NCBI RefSeq assembly: GCF_014385085.1
Contig: NZ_JACRTD010000004.1
Coordinates: 1 to 64,000, forward strand
DNA length: 64,000 bases
Direction: 5' to 3'
Source: Youxingia wuxianensis
Lineage (GTDB): Bacteria; Bacillota; Clostridia; Oscillospirales; Ruminococcaceae
The translations under genes were made by a program, and so were the position numbers. Of this stretch, positions 60,174-64,000 are shown piece by piece; the stretch's first letter is position 1; each line of letters opens with the position of its first letter. A model generated the notes under the pieces. It saw only the letters and a program-made list of their open reading frames with translations, was not told the DNA's origin and searched no databases.

Positions 60174-60546
60174 TGAAACATTCCTCCAAACGCTCCATTC
60201 TCGCTAAAATATCCCGGCTTTCTGCATAGCGTGAAGTGTAGTTAAAAATCAGCTCCGTTGCCCTCAATCTGGCGTTGATGGTCGCTTTTGGGTCGTTCAG
60301 CACCGCAACTACATTTTCAACCGCCGTTTCCAAACTGCTGGATAACTTCGTCCACGCCGCATTGACGATTTTCTCTTTCATATCCTGCAAAGCGGCCTGG
60401 AAGTCCTCGTTCTGCAAATACTTGTAGCCCGTATTTCGGTTAATATGGGCTTCTCTGCAAGCGTGAGCGAGGTTATCCGTCCTGGCATACTCAATAAGAA
60501 AAATGGATTGTTTTGTGGTCAATCCTGCAATTTTTTCAATCTCCAT
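60163..60546 (-). CDS. HTH protein resembling a phage terminase small subunit-type domain
   Basis: A 127-aa protein with GLTTKQSIFLIEYARTDNLAHACREAHINRNTGYKYLQNEDFQAAL, a helix-turn-helix in the style of phage terminase-small-subunit or phBC6A51-like proteins. A helical C-terminus follows. It may bind DNA at element ends or an origin; role unknown. Confidence 0.6.
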   Translation of the reverse strand: MEIEKIAGLTTKQSIFLIEYARTDNLAHACREAHINRNTGYKYLQNEDFQAALQDMKEKIVNAAWTKLSSSLETAVENVVAVLNDPKATINARLRATELIFNYTSRYAESRDILARMERLEECFNAE

Positions 60547-60607
60547 AAAATCACCCCCTAAAAAGTTTCCTGTTGGTTTATGCTTACTCTGTCCCGTTTC
60601 TCTATGC

Positions 60608-61603
60608 TCACAGTATGCTTACATTCGCAAAGTTGGACTTGCTCTGCCTGCTCTCGTGGCGTTTCTCGCTGTTTTCTGTGCTGTCGGTGGTAGTAACAGC
60701 AGAAATATCCTCAACGGCGATCTCGCTTGTTTCTCGCTGTGAGAGCGTGGAGTTTACACTGTCCTCATGTGGACTTTGCTGTGGAACAGCCGTACTTTCT
60801 GCCTGTTTTGCACATTCTCTCGTAATCTGCTGGTCTACCGCATAAGGAATATACCCCCATCTGCCGCCCACTTCATTTTTCGCTCTTACAGCATTATCCA
60901 CTGATACGCTGGTATCTTGGAAATAGATAGTCCCCGCTCGTTCTGACATATCGCGGCTAACCTGTTGCTCTGCTCTCTCTAACATCTTGTTGCCAATAAC
61001 AGCCGCTTGCATATAAGGCAGTAACTGAGATTGCAGACTATCCAGTTTCGCCGCCTTATCTGCGTCAAAAGCCCTTTCTGCCGCTGTTTTTGCGTTTTTT
61101 GACGCAACCTCATAGCGCACCTTTGCATACTTGCCCACCTCATTGTCAGCAGACAAGAACATAATCGCCCTTGCGCCCTCCTGCGTGTCAATATATTCGT
61201 CTAAAATACAAAGTGACTGTGTAAGGTCGTTCTTTCCCTCGTTCAAAATGCGAGTTTTGATAAGCGTCTGCATAAACTGCAAATCAGCAAGTTCCTTTTC
61301 CGTATAGTTGTATCGAAATCTTGTGTCATTCACTTTGACAATCTTCTGATTGAGTTCTGCAATACACCGATTATTTTCTATAACCGCTCTCTGCACCTTA
61401 GACAGCCACTGTCTATTCAGTTCCCACAAATGCTCCCTATACCATTCGTCTGTGTAGCCGTGGTCTTTCTTTGACTGCTGTAAAGCGGCAAGTGCAGACG
61501 GATAAGGCTTTTCATCAATAAGCCTTTGCAAAGTAGTCTGCTTGCTGGAAAAAAGTTCGCCCTTAAAAAGTTTCCAGCCTTCAACAATAAACTTTTCACT
61601 CAT
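60608..61603 (-). CDS. Conserved hypothetical element protein, 331 aa
   Basis: A helical, charged cytosolic protein. The middle (AAERAFDADKAAKLDSLQSQLLPYMQAAVIGNKMLERAEQQVSRDMSERAGTIYFQD) suggests a coiled coil. The C-terminal 70 residues are low complexity (Ser/Thr/Glu/Gln). No motif is recognised. AAAGGAG precedes the ATG. It follows a small basic protein on the same strand. Confidence 0.6.
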   Translation of the reverse strand: MSEKFIVEGWKLFKGELFSSKQTTLQRLIDEKPYPSALAALQQSKKDHGYTDEWYREHLWELNRQWLSKVQRAVIENNRCIAELNQKIVKVNDTRFRYNYTEKELADLQFMQTLIKTRILNEGKNDLTQSLCILDEYIDTQEGARAIMFLSADNEVGKYAKVRYEVASKNAKTAAERAFDADKAAKLDSLQSQLLPYMQAAVIGNKMLERAEQQVSRDMSERAGTIYFQDTSVSVDNAVRAKNEVGGRWGYIPYAVDQQITRECAKQAESTAVPQQSPHEDSVNSTLSQRETSEIAVEDISAVTTTDSTENSEKRHESRQSKSNFANVSIL

Positions 61604-61609
61604 AGTTCC

Positions 61610-61798
61610 TTATTCTCCTTTCGCTCTTTCCATCATGTTGCTTGTAGTAACTGTCCTCTCTGCCGAGGGGTAAGGCGTGACAGTACATCTTTTCAACGCT
61701 TCATCAAAAGACAGTTCCTTTCTTTTCTGCCTGTATATACGCATATACTCCCGTCTGCGTTTTCGCTTTAACTCCTCTGGCTTTTTTGGCCGCGCCAA
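61610..61798 (-). CDS. Small basic protein, AT-hook-like N-terminus, 62 aa
   Basis: M-ARPKKPEELKRKRRREYMRIYRQKRKELSFDEALKRC. The start is TTG, 7 nt after AAAGGGGCG. The ARPKKP opening resembles an AT hook and the next 25 residues form a highly basic helix. It may be a DNA-binding accessory protein. Confidence 0.55.
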   Translation of the reverse strand: MARPKKPEELKRKRRREYMRIYRQKRKELSFDEALKRCTVTPYPSAERTVTTSNMMERAKGE

Positions 61799-61987
61799 AT
61801 TTTTTCGCCCCTTTCTTTTTTTCGCTGTTTATACTGTTTCGAGTTAAAAATAGTCTGTTTACCCAGCCGCAAGCCTGCGAGCCGTAAACGCTCTATTGTT
61901 ATTACATAACACTTCACCGCCTTTTGCAGACTTCCGCAAAAGCCCCACAGCACAACGGCTTTAGAAAATGCTCCCTAAATGAGAAGC

Positions 61988-62025
61988 GTACAATTTTGCC
62001 CGTTATACACGACGCAAAATTGTAC
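61988..62025. repeat. 12-bp perfect inverted repeat, candidate nick or hairpin site
   Basis: GTACAATTTTGC and GCAAAATTGTAC separated by 14 nt. It overlaps the stop codon of the HUH-like gene and has no T-tract, so it is not an ordinary terminator. Position and shape would suit an origin of transfer or of rolling-circle replication. Confidence 0.55.
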
Positions 62026-62473
62026 TCTGCCTCTCGATATATTCTGTTGTCTGCGCTATCCGTTCCGCTGTTTTCAAGTGCTGTTTGGAATATTTGCAGT
62101 CTGGATGGCTTTTCCTCATGCTCTCTATAATGCGCTCGGCGCAACTGCTTGCCCCGTAGCCCTCCACCATGATATGAAGGTGCGGCGGTTCGTCTGTGCA
62201 GGGCGTTACCCGCTCGCCGTTGTGTATGCGCTTTTCAGAACAGATAAAGCGTTTCCTGCCGCCCTCGCTCTTTGGCTTGTCATAACCCATTTTGCCGTAC
62301 CACTGTGAACTCGTGACAGATAGGCCGAGCAGAAAGGTTATGTCCTCGTCCTGTTTCTTCTTTAGCCTAATACAAACAGCCCGAAGTCGGTTTAATTCTT
62401 TCTCTGCCTGTTCTACGCTGTCAAACTTGCGAGGGTCGTTCAGAAAATAGGCTGTATCGACTTTCCTGTTCAT
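62003..62473 (-). CDS. HUH-motif-like replication or mobilisation protein, 156 aa
   Basis: The segment EPPHLHIMVEGYG fits the HxH motif of rolling-circle Rep proteins and relaxases. YIERQ (near residue 148) or the tyrosine in CKYSKQHLK could be the catalytic Tyr. At 156 aa it is shorter than most Rep proteins. AGGAGGGGGTGAA precedes the ATG. It lies near the right end of the element beside a perfect inverted repeat. Confidence 0.5.
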   Translation of the reverse strand: MNRKVDTAYFLNDPRKFDSVEQAEKELNRLRAVCIRLKKKQDEDITFLLGLSVTSSQWYGKMGYDKPKSEGGRKRFICSEKRIHNGERVTPCTDEPPHLHIMVEGYGASSCAERIIESMRKSHPDCKYSKQHLKTAERIAQTTEYIERQSTILRRV

Positions 62474-62639
62474 TTCACCCCCTCCTGTTTGCTTGGCGTA
62501 ATACTATTTTACAATCTGAAAAGGGAGAAATAAAGCGGATTTTGCCATATTCCAGCAAGTTCTACGATTACAACAACCGTCCCTCTCATTTTCCTAAGAA
62601 AAAAATAGAGCCGAAAACAGCACCTTGCACAAAAGCAAA

Positions 62640-62672
62640 AAGCAAGCCGCAAATATCTCTGCGACTTGCCTT
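62640..62672. terminator. Hairpin near the right end of element 2
   Basis: AAAGCAAGCCGCA..TGCGACTTGCCTTT, a stem of about 10 bp with one mismatch. The surrounding 62474-62700 has no gene. Confidence 0.5.
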
Positions 62673-62699
62673 TAGACCCATTGAGAATACTGCTTTTTT

Positions 62700-62734
62700 A
62701 GCCGTTGATAAACACCGTTGAAATGCAATATAAA
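62700..62734 (-). repeat. Right attachment arm of element 2
   Basis: Inverted counterpart of 50693-50727, 27 of 35 positions identical. Confidence 0.8.
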
Positions 62735-62740
62735 ACCAAT

Positions 62741-63022
62741 GATATGTTGCCGCTGGAACTGTCCTTTGAAGATTTTAACGGCACAGAGAAAATTGCTTAT
62801 TTGCCGGACGGACAAAATTTAAGTACTGACGGAATAAATGGCGGTCATGAACCTGCCGTTGGCGATTTGTGTCTCTATGCACCTTGGGGGAATCTCTGTA
62901 TTTTTTATAAGAATTTTCGTTATTCTGATGATCTCTATTCCATCGGTCATATAGACAGTGGCATGGATGTTCTTTCAGGCATGGACGGCAATTTTACTGT
63001 TATGCTGGAAAAAGGGAACTAA
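62741..63022 (+). pseudogene. 3' part of the split flavodoxin-cyclophilin-like gene
   Basis: The 93 codons (MLPLELSFEDFNGTEKIAYLPDGQNLST, VGDLCLYAPWGNLCIFYKNFRYSDDLYSIGHIDSGMD) complete the cyclophilin-like domain whose first strand ends at 50693. An artificial start inside the element gives an open frame from 62705, but no ribosome binding site is seen there. Confidence 0.88.
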
Positions 63023-63043
63023 CTGATGTTGAGGAGAAATCAT

Positions 63044-63205
63044 ATGGAATATCGCAATCTACTGAAAGGTAAAAAAATCCGTATGCTGGCTGTTTTACTG
63101 TGCATGGGTTTGGGATTAACCGCTTGCTCTACATCGAAATCCGAAGCAGAGCAGACGGAACATACCAAATCTTTTTTTGCAACGGTACGATGTGATATCT
63201 GGTAG
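63044..63205 (+). pseudogene. Truncated lipoprotein gene
   Basis: An ATG behind GAGGAG opens a lipoprotein signal (MLAVLLCMGLGLTAC) and about 15 residues of linker (STSKSEAEQTEHTKS). The frame then runs into the recombinase remnant and stops. It probably was another exported member of the redox island, cut by a third insertion and excision. Confidence 0.7.
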
Positions 63206-63449
63206 ATATGGGCAGAAACCGTCAGAACTTGGACAGGGGTTAAAATCCATTACCGAGCGCATCAGTGAAATGGGTATGGGGGAAATGTGCATACGTGAGT
63301 TTATTGATAAGGCGAAATCTTATATGGAGATGCCAAATCCGACACCCAAACTGCTACGGGTATTTATCCGCAGGGTTGAGGTATACGAAAAGTTCGAAAA
63401 TTATTCACGCGCTTGCGGAAACCCAATCGTTATCCGCCTTGTGTTCTAA
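63177..63449 (+). pseudogene. C-terminal remnant of a third large serine recombinase
   Basis: FIDKAKSYMEMPNPTPKLLRVFIRRVEVYEKFENYSRACGNPIVIRLVF parallels the C-terminal part of the element 1 recombinase (FIEKAKRYTAIEELTPDLLRLFIRRIEI). Only about 90 codons remain and no start context exists. Confidence 0.8.
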
Positions 63450-63521
63450 CTGCCCGAACAAAACGGTATGCCTGCCTTAGAAAAGGTTATGTTGCCAATG
63501 CAAATGCCTGTCTAAAAAGCA

Positions 63522-63552
63522 GTAACCGGAAGGCGCAAAGCCTTCCGGTTAC
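63522..63552. terminator. Terminator-like hairpin before exonuclease III
   Basis: A perfect 13-bp stem GTAACCGGAAGGC / GCCTTCCGGTTAC with loop GCAAA; T-tracts are weak on both sides. Confidence 0.6.
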
Positions 63553-63609
63553 ATACTACATTCAATTACTCCCTAACAACACGAACCATTTTTCGTCAGG
63601 GTGTTTTAT

Positions 63610-64000
63610 TTAAAGTTCCATATCCAGTTCTACCGGGCAGTGATCGCTGCCAAACACATCATCCCGAAGGAGGATATCCTTTACTGCGTCTTTTATCCGC
63701 CGGGAAACGATAAAATAATCGATACGCCATCCCGCATTGTTGGCCCGGGCGTTAAAACGGTAAGACCACCAGGTGTACCTGCCGGTAGTTTCAGGGTATT
63801 TGTCCCGAAATACATCGATAAATCCGCTTTCCAGCAGCTGGGTCATTTTCGCCCTCTCCTGATCGGAAAATCCCGCGTTTCCCCGATTGGTTTTCGGATT
63901 TTTCAGGTCGATCTCCTCATGGGCAACGTTTAAATCCCCGCAATAGATCACCGGCTTTTTTTCGTCCAGCCCCAGCAGATATTCCCGCAGAGCGTCCTCC
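63610..64000 (-). CDS. xthA: Exodeoxyribonuclease III, C-terminal part (cut by window edge)
   Basis: The visible 130 codons include PVIYCGDLNVAHEEIDL (catalytic Asp-Leu-Asn), ARANNAGWRIDYFIVS and the end GSDHCPVEL with the catalytic His. These are hallmarks of the ExoIII/AP endonuclease family, which repairs abasic sites. The N-terminus lies beyond position 64000. It appears to be an intact host gene. Confidence 0.93.
   Translation of the reverse strand, partial: EDALREYLLGLDEKKPVIYCGDLNVAHEEIDLKNPKTNRGNAGFSDQERAKMTQLLESGFIDVFRDKYPETTGRYTWWSYRFNARANNAGWRIDYFIVSRRIKDAVKDILLRDDVFGSDHCPVELDMEL

Larger units (their letters stand above)
50694..62740. mobile_element. Element 2: integrative element of about 12 kb inside a flavodoxin gene
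   Basis: Removing 50694-62740 rejoins the flavodoxin-cyclophilin-like gene in frame. Both junctions share AAT (50691-50693 and 62738-62740). Inverted arm motifs at the inner ends (50693-50727 and 62700-62734) match at 27 of 35 positions, as expected for a large serine recombinase. The content is a hypothetical gene, a repeat protein, two serine recombinases (one large, one small), a zinc-ribbon membrane protein, an RHH protein, an XRE regulator coupled to an SLH surface protein, and five small or medium genes including an HUH-like protein. No type IV secretion genes are visible, so it may be mobilised by other elements. Confidence 0.88.

Overview
The window reads as a chromosomal segment of an anaerobic gut-type Firmicute, probably class Clostridia and close to the Oscillospiraceae/Ruminococcaceae. 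The signs are strong AGGAGG-type ribosome binding sites, a CIRCE heat-shock operator, a T-box leader, TndX-like large serine recombinases, SLH and beta-helix surface proteins, and sugar and glycated-amino-acid catabolism. No rRNA, tRNA or CRISPR array was found.

Layout. (a) 1-11.8 kb: catabolic genes with an unusual density of GntR/UTRA regulators. There is a fructoselysine-type pair (FrlD-like kinase, FrlB-like deglycase) with its regulator, a BtpA/SgcQ-like barrel plus an FGGY kinase, two more GntR regulators, a GNAT acetyltransferase, and a fructuronate reductase-mannonate dehydratase pair behind a cre site. (b) 12-17.4 kb: PepD dipeptidase, a threonine-aldolase-like PLP enzyme, a uridine-kinase-like protein and a beta-CASP metallo-hydrolase. 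(c) 17.44-26.70 kb: a GC-rich integrative element of about 9.3 kb with a serine recombinase, accessory genes, a replication-type ATPase and cargo (TetR regulator, small membrane protein, 889-aa surface protein). It is inserted in the loop of a terminator shared by two convergent host genes. (d) 26.7-43.1 kb: host genes again. They include a second BtpA paralogue, a Trp T-box controlling a stand-alone TrpB-like gene, an allose/ribose-type ABC operon, Hsp20 with CIRCE, a HAD and a PHP phosphatase, two sugar epimerases, a GIY-YIG protein and a hypothetical gene under a consensus promoter. (e) 43.4-50.7 kb plus 62.74-63.2 kb: a redox island with four flavodoxin-domain proteins, a DUF4405 membrane haem-type protein, a cupin and a CMD protein, headed by LysR and MerR regulators. 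(f) 50.69-62.74 kb: a second integrative element of about 12 kb that splits the last flavodoxin gene in frame. (g) 63.2-64 kb: debris of a third recombinase and the start of an exonuclease III gene.

Most notable. Three GntR/UTRA regulators have no usable AUG, and appear to start at AUU, AUA and AUC at homologous positions behind extended Shine-Dalgarno sequences. Both element boundaries can be fixed from inverted arm motifs at the ends. Both elements carry a surface beta-helix-type protein next to a transcription regulator. Other points are a 12.8-copy pentanucleotide repeat and a 12-bp inverted repeat beside a gene with an HUH-like motif. All assignments rest on reading the sequence; no database search was run.
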